DNA from: Bombus terrestris
Lineage: Eukaryota > Arthropoda > Insecta > Hymenoptera > Apidae
Assembly (NCBI RefSeq): GCF_910591885.1
Contig: NC_063271.1
Coordinates: forward strand, 13,075,001 to 13,139,000
Direction of reading: 5' to 3'
Length of the DNA stretch: 64,000 bases
Shown: positions 40,934 to 54,060 of the stretch, piece after piece
Layout: each line of letters starts with the position of its first letter
How positions within the stretch are numbered: the stretch's first letter is position 1
Made by a program: the position numbers and the translations under genes
The notes under the pieces: generated by a model
The model's database searches: none
The model's input: the letters and a program-made list of their open reading frames with translations, nothing else
Told to the model about the DNA's origin: nothing

Positions 40934-42900
40934 CAAATCGTTTTTCCTGGAAGCTCTTCAACCACGGCCCTCATACGGAGTCGAATTCGTACCTTCAATT
41001 ACGATTTAGCTATGACTCACTTGCGAGAGGGGATCGTCGGTGTAGGTGGTAACCGAGTTGAGAGAGAAAGGGACGGAAAACGAAGGGCAGGAAGGCGGAA
41101 GAAGGGGAGGAAGGAAGTAAAGAAGAGGCTCCGAACGAATCACCTGTGCAACATGTAAGAAATATCGCGTTACCGTCGAACAGTAAGATTTCATGTCAGT
41201 ATCCTCGTTAATGACATTGCTATGCCTCTCGAAACGACGATCTGGTTCGTTCACCCCCTCGTCTCGTTATCGATATCGCGTTATCATCCGACATCGATAC
41301 CCCGTCGTCAGCCTGATTTCGTGGTAACATCGACCCATCTATCGATCGTTCACCGAGGCCACCCTGACGCGACGATGAAATGAATGTATGCATACACGAA
41401 GGGGATATACTATACATATATCGCGTTAGGCAGGATTTCCCGAAGTAGTTCGGTTGTATTTTTCTTCTCACGTCGACGATCACGTAACGAGAAAGTTCTG
41501 ATTTCGTGGCAATAGCGATTATCGCGAACGAGCTGCCACGTGGAGAACTATGGGGAATTATTTCCACACAGACTTGGCCGTGTTCTCGACGTTTAACCGT
41601 TCAACACTGTGTAGAGTGGCATTTACTCTATCGTTTAATGTCGCGATGTATTTTTCCTTCTGTTCGGAAATTTTTGTATCATCAGCTCATTTTATCAACG
41701 TTAATCATCTTGTAGTTCTTATCAGCGTACTCTCGTGCTATTTTTATTGCTTATGAATTAACTATTTTAAGCAATTGGTAAACTCCGCTCGATTACAATT
41801 TTCTGTCTGCCGCTTTTTGTCGAGTTGTTTCAAGTCTTCCGTGTTTGTTTGCTTTTTAAGTACAGTTACAGTGGCTACGACGAGTATTTGCATACCGTGA
41901 TTAATTAATTAGATCCAAACGTATTAAATTTCCTATCATTTAATAGTAAATACCTTCATGCGGCTACTAAAATTTGATATTATAAAACTGAAATATTTAT
42001 ACGCACGTATGTACACGTAAACTGGTCGAAAAATGCCTCGTTAAAAAATGAAAGGTTACGTGCGAATACTTTTTGTAATCCCTATATATTTTATAGACTG
42101 TTATCAAAAAACAAGGATGTCTCGAAGAGAACGATAAAACTTTCATTTTATTCCGTTTCGAAAAATAGTAATTAGGATATTTTGACACAATGATTTTTAG
42201 GATTTGACACAATGTCTCGCGAACGATATTTTTCAACTTGTCGTAAATGTAAATATCGTTGGCAAAAATTACTTTTCCTCGGGATGGTTATTTTCCAAAT
42301 TGCAAGAGAATGCGAGATAAGAAAAGAGATACAACGTAAAGGAAATTGAAAATGCCATGCAATTTTCATTCTCAGGATGAAATTCTTACAATCAGACAAG
42401 GTTCGAACGAACAAAAGAAGGGGAATAGAGAATCTCTCGCACGGTACGACGATCATGGTCAACGATTCTTCTCCCACGCGGCTTCGTGTCACGAAACATC
42501 ACTCTATCGAGATACAAAATCGTTTCAAGTCCCCGACCACGCGGCCCATTATCATACATTATTACCGGCGGCTCGAAGAGCTCGCAGGACGCTTGGTATG
42601 CGTGCGCGCTTATCACGAGATAATCCGCCAATCTTCTAATCTTCTTCATTTGAATCGCGGCGCAGAAACGGAACACATTATTATCGTTTATATTCCGGGT
42701 CAAGGGTGACGCGTCTACTCGGCCGCCTCCTTTCTTCCTTCGGCATGAAGTGAAGGTAAACGCGAGTTAGAGCACGCGGAGGAGGCGGAAGATCGTCCTG
42801 AGTCGCCTGCGTCTTCGTCATCTTTGCACGCCAACGTCGACGTGGGAGGAGAACGAAAAGTCGACCGTAACTAACTAACACACGTTCTTTCCGACGGATG
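40934..42900. other. GC-richer non-coding blocks, candidate regulatory DNA
   Basis: Blocks at about 40980-41560 and 42400-42900 are CpG-rich, separated by AT-rich DNA. Overlapping frames of 60-115 codons occur on both strands with no domain. Short dyads such as TATCGATATCGCGTTAT (41268-41284) are present. No promoter can be assigned. Confidence 0.35.
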
Positions 42901-45900
42901 TTGAAATATGTTTCTCCCGTTGAAGCTTCGAATATTCTAAGTTAATGGTAACGCGAAATTGCTACAATCTTGAACAGGAAATTGATTCGATAGCTTCTTG
43001 GTTATATCACTTTTTTAGTGAAGCGATATTTTGAAGATTATATTTTTTAAAAGTATTTGCTCGGCAGAAAAACGAACAAATTAGAAAAAAGATAGTGCAG
43101 CCACTTTCTGGCAGATGTTGGAGCTTCGAAAACATAGGTCGATAGTAACGCGAATTGGTAAAATCTTCATGTTGTTTCTTGTCTAATTCCCCATTCGCAT
43201 TAACTTCCTCCAAATGATCTGAGCCATAGAAATTTATTGCGTCGATTGCATAAGAAAAACGCGGGTGAAACTTGCGTGCAAATATCGATCGAGTTGCAGC
43301 GTTGCGGCTGGTATCGAATATATTGAAGAGGAAACGGGCGTCAGAGAGAAATGACAGGATCTCATTTTCGTGGTGGATAGCTGGTCTTCTGTGGAAGGGA
43401 AAAAAACAGGTCGCCATTTATCGTTCTCGAGCCATTACTCGTCGTTTGGTTGGTGTAATTGCCGTTACAAAAGTACACGCGGTATATTTCTTTGCTCTAC
43501 TTTGACTTAACTGAAACTAATGCGTCATAAAGTGGAAAAAAATTGGTCAAATACGATTCTCGCCTCTAGTCGATGACTCTATTCGGGCGATTTTATTGTA
43601 CCGCATCGGAATAAATATAAAAATTTCTTGATAGTAAAATTCAGGAAAATTCATAGTAAAATACATTAGGTTGATAAGAAATTAATGTCAGTTTTCAAAC
43701 CATTTTCAAAACCATAGATCTTGTCTCGACTCAGAATAAACTTTTCCAATCAAAATAATATCCATCGCAAGGTATACGTTTTTGCCAAACAAGGAATAAG
43801 TTTTCTAATTGCAATAACGTAAAATTCCAGTGTGCTAGAATTGATGAATCTTCAGCAGCATGGTTAGCGAAGAAGAGCTTTGTAGAGTAAGTAATGGTCG
43901 TTGTGTTCGAAAAAAATGGTTGTCGGTTGTTGATAGGTTCTGTCCATCTCGAAGTCAGTAATTTGAGAGTAATTTGAGTAAAGTGAGTAATAATAACAAA
44001 TTAATGGTAGAAACAAAAGTACAATTAGCAGCATGTAGAAGGACATCTGCATTGTAAAATGATATTGTAAAATAAAGAGAATTAAATGAATTATTAGCTT
44101 GATACTAAGCGTTAAAGTTTAAAAACTCGAAAACCGACGCTAATTTCTTAACAACATAATTACAAGCTATAAGCTGTAATAATAAGCTATAGTAATAAGC
44201 AAACAGATATCTATGTAATAAATTTATATTGTAAGAATACAAAAAATCTAAATCAGTTCAAAATTCTAAATTACTCTTTCGAACTAATTTATATGTAATG
44301 TAAGTTAAATTGGAAAAGGAAAATATGATGTTAAGTACATCCATAATACATTTTTTATATATCGTATATGAAGACCATAAGGGAAAACAGGGTATTTCAT
44401 TTTCGAGATACAAGAAGAAGAAGTTAGTTAAGAGCAGGTTATTTATAAAAGAGATATATATAAGCACTCAGCTCTAAGTGATTCATTCATAAAACAAGAT
44501 AATTACAACAAAATTCTATTAAGAATAGAATTTATTTAACATTAGCGATATCATACCTAAAATTGGATATGATTCAAAGCAACTCCGAATTTGTAATATA
44601 AACTTAATGTACAACTTACTGTTGTATTATTATTAACCAAATTTAGACTCAAAACTGTTTTAAGAAGTCACTTTGAAATAGAAAATTATTAATTATTCGG
44701 CTATTTGAAAATCTGTTTGAAAAATCTTTCGTTTATAATTTAAATAATTAAGACCATTTTAATTTTAAGGACTTCTAATAAAATATTCTTTTTGTGTATT
44801 TCTTACTACATATCAGGATGAAGGTTTTACTTCAAATTGCGATATCGTTCTTGTTAAATATTACAATTTTATTAAGTAGTTACTCTTTCTCTCTCTCTCT
44901 CTCTCTCCCTCCCTCTCTCTCTCTCTCTCTTTCTTAGACACTGTCCTCTCCTAATAAATAGCACACTCTTCGAATTAGTTCTTGCAGATATTTTAGAATG
45001 TTGCTTTTATGATGCGTCATAAAAGCGGTGTGCTTATTGCGTTCGACCAAAGGAAACTGCCACACTTCATTTCAATATCATGCAATACTTTTCATTCGTT
45101 CTTATTCCGAGCAAATTAACATACAGACATATCCCGACTGTTAAACGTCGTTTAGCACTTAAGCAATGTCCCTGGATTGTAACATCAGCTTTTCCGTTTG
45201 ATCAAACTGTAGCATATTCCAATTATCATCTTAGACGTTACCTTGGATGTAAAGTCTAAGCGAGTTTAAATATCTTTATTAGTTTGGACTCGATTCCCTG
45301 GCTTTAACTCTAATAATTCTTAAACACCTTCACTTTCAACACTCTTCCCTATTCTACGCGATAATCACCCGTAAAGATAAGAACATTACGAAACGAGAAA
45401 TGATAGCAAATTGTCCATCTGTTACGACAATTGAGAAAGTTGAAAAGACGAATACAATTGATGTATGTATAAGATGAGACGAGATCAAGTTTGTAAATAT
45501 TCTCTAAATGTAAATTAAAAGATTAATAGGAACAGTAATAAAATCTTATCGATCTTATTTTACTATATATACTAATTTTATTTTATGTTGTTACGAACGA
45601 ACATCCTACAAATTTAAATTAAAGTACTGTCTGTAAAATTTATTACATTTCATAAAACAAACATCTTCTTGTAACATTTCTAATAACGTTTCTTGTAAAG
45701 TTTCAAATTTTGATTTGACAATATGGAAAAATATTAATCCATCCAATGTAGATAAAATTTAAATCTTTGTACCATTTTATTTGTCGGTCGAGTATTCTAC
45801 TAATATAGTTATTTAAACTAGGAATAGAGATTTCCTTTTTAAATCCAGCATTCGACAAATTATTCTAAATGGTGAACAATATTATAAGCGCACATTTTGT

Positions 45901-46750
45901 TTGTCAAAATAATTATTTTTGACAATTTAATTCTGTACAAACTCAGTAAACTCCATAGGTTCATGTAGAAACTTTCTGACGTATAAACTATGTGAACATT
46001 GAGCATAGAAGGTCACTGAAAAGTATATCCAACCATATTGTTTAATTATTCATCACATCTCTTATTACTTTTCTCTGTGTTTGCTCCATCTTATCGCTGT
46101 TTTAAAGATATAGTGAAGGCAAATTCGCATGTTTCTATTTGGTATATCAAGTAACAGTCAGATCGCATTCAAAACTATAACAGGAGTCATTTATGACGTT
46201 ACTTTCGAGAAATTCGCTTTCATCGGTTAATTATTTTTGGATACAAAATAACTAAAGCGTATGATATTTAGTTACTTGTTGGCCATTACTGAATCATCTC
46301 TTCTACGTTATTGAAATAACTAATACATTTTATAATATTTTATTCCAAGAAACCTATATTTTATATCAAATAAATATTATTATCTCTATTGCAGATAATA
46401 AAATAATATCAAATAGAAAATTATAGTTTTCATTATCTTGTGGCAACATTTTCTCGTTGTTTTACATTTTATTTCATTTTCACATTTTCTCACCATTATT
46501 GAATTATAAATTCAGTTTCACAAAGATTTTATTTATTAGAAGCTATCGAAGGTATAACATAGAATATACAGTTACAATACTGATTTTTCTATAACAATCA
46601 GTTCCTCCAATTATCTTCTTCTTATCTGAAAAATTTCTTTCTCCCGTTTACTTTTATGTATTTTTACATAATAATTTCAACATAACCATTGACATTGCAA
46701 CGATATTGCGATGTTCCGCCATGCTTCATTTGAAAGCAATTTGTAACAAC
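42901..46750. other. Non-coding DNA, AT-rich after 43600
   Basis: A GC-richer patch at 43080-43480 carries overlapping frames on both strands (136 and 77 codons) with no domain. Repeats of AAGCTATAAGCT type occur at 44165-44203. No gene is supported. Confidence 0.45.
44883..44934. repeat. (CT)n microsatellite
   Basis: About 50 bases of CT dinucleotides with CCCT interruptions, ending TTTCTTAG. The end looks like a splice acceptor, but no open exon follows. Confidence 0.93.
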
Positions 46751-46759
46751 ATTTTCACC

Positions 46760-47760
46760 TTCTAGTATACGATAAAACTCAATCGTTCGTATCGTGAAGC
46801 TAAAAGGAAGATTGTTGCGAGATTAATCCGAGATACAGAACGAACAAAACATCGTGTTGAAGGCAAAATTACAAGTCGACTATTAAAAAGCAAACGAACA
46901 CTAGGATTACGGTGCTGTGCAATATCGACGAAAGGCTGAGAAAACAGGCTAAAGGACAGAAGGACGAGAGATAGCACGAAAAATAAAAAAAAATTGGCGA
47001 AGATGAGGAGAGCGACGTTTGCACGCCCACGCGTGCCGTCTTAATTACGCCCAGGCCTGGCGGCTGGTTTTACGATTATGCCGGTTCGAGAAGCTCGACC
47101 GCCGGCTTACTTCCTTTTATAGTCAGCGTTAAAAAGTAATTAGGACGAAAAACCGTGGAGAAGTACGCTGGCAGATACGAACGATAACCTTAATGACGAT
47201 CGTGTATGCAAACGTCCGCGTATACGAAAGCGTTGCTTCGAGATAAACGCGCGCAACACCGGCCACATGGAAATTGTGAGGCTGATATTGGCGGCGATAA
47301 CTCTTTTCCATCGGGGCCGTCCCCGGCGTTCCTTTCAAACGGTCGCGTTAACGTCGGCCTCGTGACGGATGAACGATTTCGCGGCGAACACGAGGCAGCC
47401 GTAATTTCCGGAAAATAAGGGACCCGCATGCAACACATCCACCCACGAGAAATGTAAAAATCCCGGTGAAACGGCGGAATTTTCCGAATTGGACGAACGC
47501 GGGGAAAAGTTAATTGCGGCTTCCTGTCCGCGCCGGATCGACGAATGCGAAATTTTACCCTGTTATTGAGAAAAATGAAGTACCCGCTGCGAAAGCGGGG
47601 ACGAAACTTCGCACATGATAAATATATTCATTTCTCATCGCGGAGGGGTTCAATCTATTCCAGCAGCAATTTTTCACCGGCTTTTTGCGAATTCAACTGT
47701 CCGTGGCTTTGGCCGTTTTTATTGCAACCAAAAACGGGACTTCAATGACGAATAGAAAAT
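46760..47760. promoter_or_regulatory. Strongest GC/CpG-rich island upstream of the dally exon
   Basis: From about 46990 to 47720 the DNA is the most GC-rich of the window, with CGCCCACGCGTGCCG (47023-47037), GCCCAGGCCTGGCGGCTGG (47049-47067) and many CG steps. Frames up to 82 codons overlap on both strands and have no domain. It ends about 0.9 kb before the dally exon. It is a good candidate for an intronic enhancer, an alternative promoter, or a deeply conserved element; sequence alone does not decide. Confidence 0.4.
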
Positions 47761-48643
47761 GCTTGAAATGAAAAACGTTTGACTTTTCGAAAAACAACGA
47801 ATGTGAATTCTGTACTTTTGCTCTCTCGCTCTTTTTTTTTAAGAAATAAACGCAAAGTGGCGGAAAATTATATAAGCGATATTCTATGTTATACTGAAAT
47901 TTGTATATCTTTTTTATCCTACTTTATACCGTACCGTGTACTTGATCGATTTAACAACTACATATTTTATTCCATTGTCCTTTATGAATTCTTTCCCTCT
48001 TTTAATTCATATTCTGTGCTTTTTCGAGTAATTAACTTGTTCAGTCAGATAATTCGATATCCGATAAAGCGTGTAATTTTCAATAATTTCAACAAGTTAT
48101 GTATATTCGTACATCGGATAAGAACACCTATTCTTTAGAAACACAACATTTCATTTATTTTCAACAATTTTATATTTACTGTGCAGAATTTCCTTCTCAA
48201 TTAATTCAATTATTTCTAAATTTATTGTTTTTTCTTCTTCCATACTTTCGTAATTAATTTATCATATATCTCTCTTATAATATTCGTACAGTTGTCTGTA
48301 CTACCATTGGATCGGTAGCCAAAATTAAGTTACAGAGAAATATATTTCATTATATATGTGATAATTTGCAAATGTAAGAACCTATCGATAACCCCGTTAC
48401 ATAGCACACGATGCGATCTCATTCTCTGTGTACGAGGATATCGTTTTAAGAAAAACACCCTCTTCCACGTTGCAATATCATCTGTGGAACCGCGATAGAG
48501 TAAAGTCGTAGCGCATCCAAGGGCACTGGCGATAAAATAAAACTTTATTCGAGGGACGTTCAGTCCTATGGTTTTTAGTAGAACGATGAACGGATGCGGA
48601 TGGAGGATAAAGAAACTAAAGAAACGACGGCGATGTGTTTCAG
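47761..48643. other. Intron sequence immediately upstream of the dally exon
   Basis: AT-rich from 47770 to 48380, then GC-richer towards the exon. The last bases, GATGTGTTTCAG, form the acceptor. The plus-strand frame at 47779-48138 (119 codons) is Phe/Ile/Tyr/Ser-rich and looks like random AT-rich sequence. Confidence 0.6.
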
Positions 48644-48918
48644 GTGAGAAAAGTGTGCGGCCGTTCGGAACTACAGCCATCGAATCAAGGGACCGTTACG
48701 GATGCAGCTGCAACTGAGAAGTCGACGTCAACCGGGTTGGAGATGCACGCAGCTGCGCCGACTACCACGCATCGAACATTACCGACGCAGTTGCACACGC
48801 AGCTGGGTAATTTCTTGGCCAGTGTCGTCAGGTCTCGGACCTTCTATGGCACTCTGGCCGACACGATCTGCGAAGAGTATCCGGACAAACGATGTTGGAA
48901 TGGCGAACGCATCGGAGA
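48644..48918 (+). CDS. dally: Internal coding exon of a Dally-type glypican (heparan sulfate proteoglycan core protein)
   Basis: Glypicans are GPI-anchored heparan sulfate proteoglycan cores on the cell surface; Dally shapes Dpp/BMP, Wg/Wnt and Hh signalling in insects. Seen: the frame opens directly after a TTTCAG acceptor at 48638-48643 and runs 91 codons plus two bases to a GTGAGT donor at 48919-48924, so the downstream intron is phase 2; read through, the frame stops at once (TGA 48920-48922). Residues 1-6 are VRKVCG, residues 7-55 are a Ser/Thr/Ala-rich linker, residues 56-70 (NFLASVVRSRTFYGT) match the glypican core helix, and residues 74-87 carry Cys76 and the CWNG motif at 84-87, followed by ERIG. 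The three cysteines (5, 76, 84) correspond to those in Drosophila Dally around KKTCG, DNFCDE and HSCWSG, and the next residues there are GDYTQ, which fits the split codon GA-. No Ser-Gly attachment site lies in this exon; those normally lie farther C-terminal. The 5' exons (signal peptide, cysteine-rich domain) and 3' exons (Ser-Gly region, GPI signal) were not found. A dally-like (GPC4/6) assignment is less likely given the CWNGERIGE pattern. Confidence 0.86.
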
Positions 48919-49110
48919 GTGAGTAGATTTGCCATTTTGTTACCGCGTCTTCAACCAGACGCCGTGCCACACTGCACAGTGTGTTAAAACCACCATCTAA
49001 CCAGGAAAATGTCATAACTTTGTTTATCTAACATTTGTTTCTCTTCGATTTTCTAAATTCTCGGCGATCCCCGGTTAGAATATTATTTTCCTATAAAAAT
49101 GACTTCGGGC

Positions 49111-49186
49111 GTTAGTAGGCTTTGCTGCCTACTATTTTTCCTACTATATTTTTTAATTGCTTGAGGCTTTGTTGCCTGAAACAATT
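49111..49186. repeat. Two tandem related hairpins in the intron after the dally exon
   Basis: The first stem pairs TAGTAGGC (49113-49120) with GCCTACTA (49127-49134). The second pairs AATTGCTTGAGGC (49156-49168) with GCCTGAAACAATT (49174-49186), with two mismatches. Both share AGGCTTTGYTGCCT at the tip. They could be a duplicated small structure or a decayed repeat; size and loop do not fit a microRNA precursor well. Confidence 0.5.
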
Positions 49187-50850
49187 GCGACCAACGTTTT
49201 GTCGTTTGTAAAAGGTAACGTTTAAAATAAACCTATGGAAGAAGATTACATATCTAAGTTCCATAGTAAAAAAGATTACGCAAAAACGACATTTCCGAGA
49301 AACCTAAAAGATAATTAACTTTAAAGAACATGCACTAAAGAATACGTGTAACTTGGTTCTTTAGGTAAAATTGTATGGATCGATACGAATTGGTTAAAAT
49401 TTCACTGCCACCTTACAATGGCGAGAGATTTTGTTTTTTAGTTTCTTCAAATATTAAGCGCACTATTTTGTCAGCTTTTTAATCTTGAAATTCGCGAACG
49501 CTATAAATACTCTACATACGAACATCGCTTGTACTTTGTTTATTTCAATTGCTATCCTATACCGTATCTGCGGGTTATTATTATGGACTGTAAAAGAGAA
49601 ATAAATAAAAGAATTAATATATGTACATAGTAACTTGAATAGTTAAGCGCTGCATGATGTTAGTTTGCACGGCGTCCCATGACTTTTGCGCGGTCAGACG
49701 ACCATTTTAGCTTCAGCAGACTGTACACTGGCGAGATCCGTAAATTGTTAACAAAGGACACGCCTCTGCCGCGACTCACGCTTGAAGTTTATGGGTTCAC
49801 CAGCGAAACCATTAAAATCATATTTGAATCAGTACTCGCACGGTTTTACGAGCCGCGAAGCTTTTATTGTCGTTGATTCTCCGTGAAACGGCTGGATATT
49901 CGTGACTGAACGATATTAGGTTCTATTTTTTAGAAGTATGGTTTTGCAAGGTATAAGTAGGTACATAGTTTATTGACGCACAAAAAAGAACGGTAATAGT
50001 GAATTTAAAAGCACGAAATGGTGGAATTTGAAAAAGGATTATTATAGCTTTTGAATTTACTTGATAATTCTTCTTTATTCTTTTGCTTGATGATTATCTT
50101 CTTTATTTAGAGCTTTGATACTTGAAATTTGTCAATTTTCCATAGATTTTGTCACAAATATTATTCAATTCCTTAATGCGCTAATTTTGATTAAACTCTT
50201 TATAAAAGAAAAGAAAACAAATAACACTGAAAATTAGTTATGATATATATTCTTTGTAAGATATGTGTATTAAAATATTTTAGTTTAAGATATCATAGCT
50301 TCAGTTCATGATAATTAACGAATAAAATTAAAAATCTTCGTAAAGATATAATAGAAATAATAAAAAAAAATATCTGACTTGTTAAATTTAGCTATTGGTT
50401 AACTGTCATTGATCAATTTTTTAAATTCAAATTTCACATTCTTTTTTCAAAATCTCTATGTTTGATTTATCTTATCTGAGATACTACTATTTTGAAAATT
50501 TAATAAACTTCAAACGTACCGGTAATTAGAAACATCAAGACACAGTTGTGACTTTGTCAATCGTATTACTAATACGGTGTACCATCTCGTTCATCATTTT
50601 TTTAAGTGTAATTTCGGGAAGCTCGATATTGAAAAACAAACTAAATATTACATTTTTAACAACATAACAGTACTTGTATGAACAGTTTTCTAACAATTTC
50701 AAACAAGCCATTGGAGAAAAGCCATTTCTACTAAACGAAATCGTACTAGAAACGTTTTATTTCATTGATCATCTCGAATTGTACGATACGTGCAACAATA
50801 ACACTGTCTACTGTCAAGTAAAATAAAAATCGATTGGTCCGATTGCACTT
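49187..50850. other. AT-rich intron-like DNA
   Basis: No next glypican exon was found. The frame at 49679-49876 (65 codons) in a slightly GC-richer patch has no domain. Confidence 0.45.
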
Positions 50851-51640
50851 GCATTCGCGGCGAACAGGTGCACGACTGTGAACGATTGTGTTAGTAAATG
50901 GTTTGGGACCGGAAAGGATTGGTAAGAAAGCGTGTGTTGGCTGAGAGTATGCGTGGAGCATGTTCGTCAATGATCGAGTCATCGTTGAGAAACGATTTCC
51001 AAGCACGTACACGGTTCTCCTCTTTGCCCCTTTACTCTATTCTCGGTTTCTCTCTCGATCCTCTCTCTATCAGTGGCATGCCGATATACGGTTTTAGACC
51101 CGCGATAGAATCAGCTTCGTAGACACATCAGGCAAAAATGAGCTGCGTCAGAAGTGCAGAGAGGAGAAGCGACGACATTTGCATCTCGTGACCAGACTTT
51201 AGATTTTAAACGACCTTTTCTCGACTGTTCCTTCCTAGTTTCCCCGGGACGAAGGCGATTCATAGTATCGACTAAGCCTTTAAACCTAACTCTCTAGCTG
51301 GAATGCTAATCTTTAAATCGAGTTTGTCCAGTTCTACTTCTTTTTACGTTTGCGCGACAGTCTTTCTTTCTCTGTATAATGTTTCATTCCTTTCTCTATC
51401 CTGACTTTCCTTTCCGAGGGTTGGAATTTGTATAAGGGTGGATAAGGTCAAGTCCAACAGCTATTATGCATACCGGAGAGTAGCTCTATCCGGTCTTTAA
51501 CATGTAGGAATTTTCAAATAACATTAAGACCCGTATGGATTTACAACGCGTGGGTCATAGGATTACGAGGCTGCACAAAGTTGAACCTCAAAATAGCTCA
51601 AAGGTTCAAAGATAAAACGCAACGAACAATCGCCGATTCA
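50851..51640. other. GC-richer island
   Basis: Balanced composition through the block. The frame at 50898-51122 (74 codons) has no domain. The segment 51430-51610 lacks any long frame but keeps mixed composition, which suggests a conserved non-coding element. Confidence 0.35.
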
Positions 51641-53300
51641 CCATCGTACGAAATATCTATACCAACATACATATTTATCGAGACCCAGGAATAGAGGAAA
51701 TTAAAGACAAAGTTACTACTAAATATGCCATAAATCATAACTAAAGCCGCGTATTCACCGAAGCGACAATGAGGACCTTTTCGTTGATGTTCCGTGTATC
51801 TTGGAAAAGTCGCCGTTTGTTACCGAATGTTTCTCCAAGTTTCTTCGTGTTTCTGTTGCCGGAAACAAATGTCGTCGCATGTTTCTTGTTCTCATCCGGA
51901 ACAGTAAAGATCAAAGAAAAATAGGAAACACGCGACAATGCGTAGCAACAGAAACTAAAGTTCCTTCTGTGTATGTTTATTGCTAGTAGATACAGCAACA
52001 AGATACGACGAAAAGTTGCTCATTGTTTCTTCAGTGAGTATAAAGCCTTATATTGCTGTGTAAATTTTCTCGTTTACAGTATACCTTCTACAAACGTTGA
52101 CATTGTGACGTTTTTTTTTTTTTTCTTAAATCTTGAATCTATCATTAAAAAGAGACATTAGAAAGAGATCTATATTAAAAAGAGACACTTACAATGTTTT
52201 TTACGACCTCAAAAGTATTTAATCGTCACTGTCTAAACTTTTAATGCCTAAAAAATGAAAATTTATTAATCTCAAATTTGTTATTACAAAAGCCTATCGT
52301 ATCGTCTGTAAATTTTAGAAGCACAGTTTATATCGACTATTATGTCGATCGTAATATCGATGTCTTACTTATATGAGCAAAGAAGCGGGAAGAATCTATG
52401 TAGCAATAGTTAATATCAAATTATTATAAAATATTAGTATAATAATTAGTAATAATAAATAAATAATTATTAGTATAAAGATCTGAAGACAAAAGGTCCT
52501 GCGAGACAAGTAGAAAAATTCTGTAAATTATTTACTTGCAAACTGTTTACTGTTTTTGATTTTAAAAAACTACAATCCAATTCTCAGGCCTTACAATGCT
52601 CCCTTGACAGTTTTGATGTTCTTCTAACACAGGGACAGTTCATTTTTCGGTTTTTACGCTTTTCAGTTTTACACGGAAATTTAGAGACGAAAATTTGAGT
52701 CTCAATTTGAATCAAAATTTGTAAATAAATTCTGCTATTTATTGCATACTGACTTTGAAGCTTAGAAGTAAATATTCTACATAAAATTTAAGTAAATTTT
52801 TAATCCAATAAAAAATAAAATATCGCATTATAAATGGCATTTGATTAAATATTATGTTCAGATCAGAACTTAATCCTTTTAGAATAACCTTACTTTAAAA
52901 AGAATTCTTGTCGTCGCTTCAGATTAAATTACCGAAGCGAGATTATCCAGAAAGTTTGTAAAGTAACTTCCTTTAATCAAATTTAGTACCTTTAATAGTC
53001 GCTATAAGAAAGTTTATAAAATTTCATGCTTCTTGAAGAAAAAATTCATCGTAACTTATTTTAAACTAATTTAAACAAATTATGAAAGAAAGAGGGAAAT
53101 AAATGAGAAATAGATAATAAACGTAGCCTCATAACATATTTTATAAAATGTAATTTTCGTAAAATAATTTTAACCCAGCAGCCTACCCAGTTCAATTCAT
53201 ACAATTTACCAGAATATCAACTTTTTCTGATCATCTGTATCGCACGCGTAAGGAAATATATTCACAAAAGAATGAATAAAAAACAAAAAAGGAAATTAAA
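51641..53300. other. AT-rich non-coding DNA
   Basis: Includes a T-run at about 52111-52124. No gene or mobile element was recognised. Confidence 0.45.
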
Positions 53301-53629
53301 AAAGAAAAAATTTTGATGTATCATGTCAAAGTCATTTAGAGAAACACCAATCCGGATATCACGAGTGACAAGCATGAATATCAAACATGTGCAAATTCGG
53401 AACAGGAAGCTGTCAACCGAATGCAGAGAGAAGCGTGAGAGAAGAGGAGAAACTGCTACAATGTTTCACCATCGACAAAGCAAACTTTTTGTTGTGCCCT
53501 GGTATACGTTGCACCGAAGAATAAAACGAAATTACAACAGAAAGAAAGATTAAAAAAAATTGGGGTGGGGGAGAAAAAAAGAGGTGAGGGAAGTAATGTG
53601 AGCGCATTTTAATGTAACGTTTCAATTAA

Positions 53630-54060
53630 TATGCGGGCGAAAAGGAAACGCGAACGGAATAATAACCGTGGGAACTGATGCGTAAAAAATTTGTCAAATC
53701 CGGCACACCTCGTAACCGTGTATGTAACGCGAGTCGTGGATATTCGTGAGGGGTCCACAACAATTGCATGCAAATTCTCCTGTGATTAATGTAAATCATT
53801 CGAACCAATGGTTTTATTTCGAATATTAATACGCGAGATAGCGTGGTCGTGTGGTCAGCGTCGCAATAAAAATTAATATTGTTATTATTCTGTAATTGTA
53901 ACGAATGCAACGAACACATCGAACGCGTTGTAAAATAGCGATATAAAGATTTTCGATATATTTAGTTTCGATGAATTATTCATCGTCGCGATGTTCGTGA
54001 CTCGTGAGTCCGCATGTGAAATCGTAATCGAGAAACCGGGCCCTAATTACCGAATGATAG
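53630..54060. promoter_or_regulatory. Candidate enhancer island with an octamer motif
   Basis: The CpG-containing block includes the POU-type octamer ATGCAAAT at 53768-53775, inside the palindrome TTGCATGCAA, and nearby GATTAATG and TAAAT homeodomain-type cores (53783-53800). No coding frame is convincing. It lies in DNA taken to be a dally intron. The motifs are short and the enhancer call rests on clustering and composition. Confidence 0.35.

Noticed and set aside
44883..44960. Strong acceptor formed by the CT microsatellite and TTTCTTAG
   Set aside because: The sequence after it has early stops and no recognisable exon; the repeat alone explains the resemblance.
47206..47440. Coding exon in the CpG island (frames of 70 and 82 codons)
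   Set aside because: Both strands are open, there is no domain, and codon content simply follows GC content.
53343..53440. Next dally exon, suggested by a TNPDITSD reading
   Set aside because: The expected YTQ and YNPE-like block is absent, there is no acceptor in the right phase, and the frame stops soon after.
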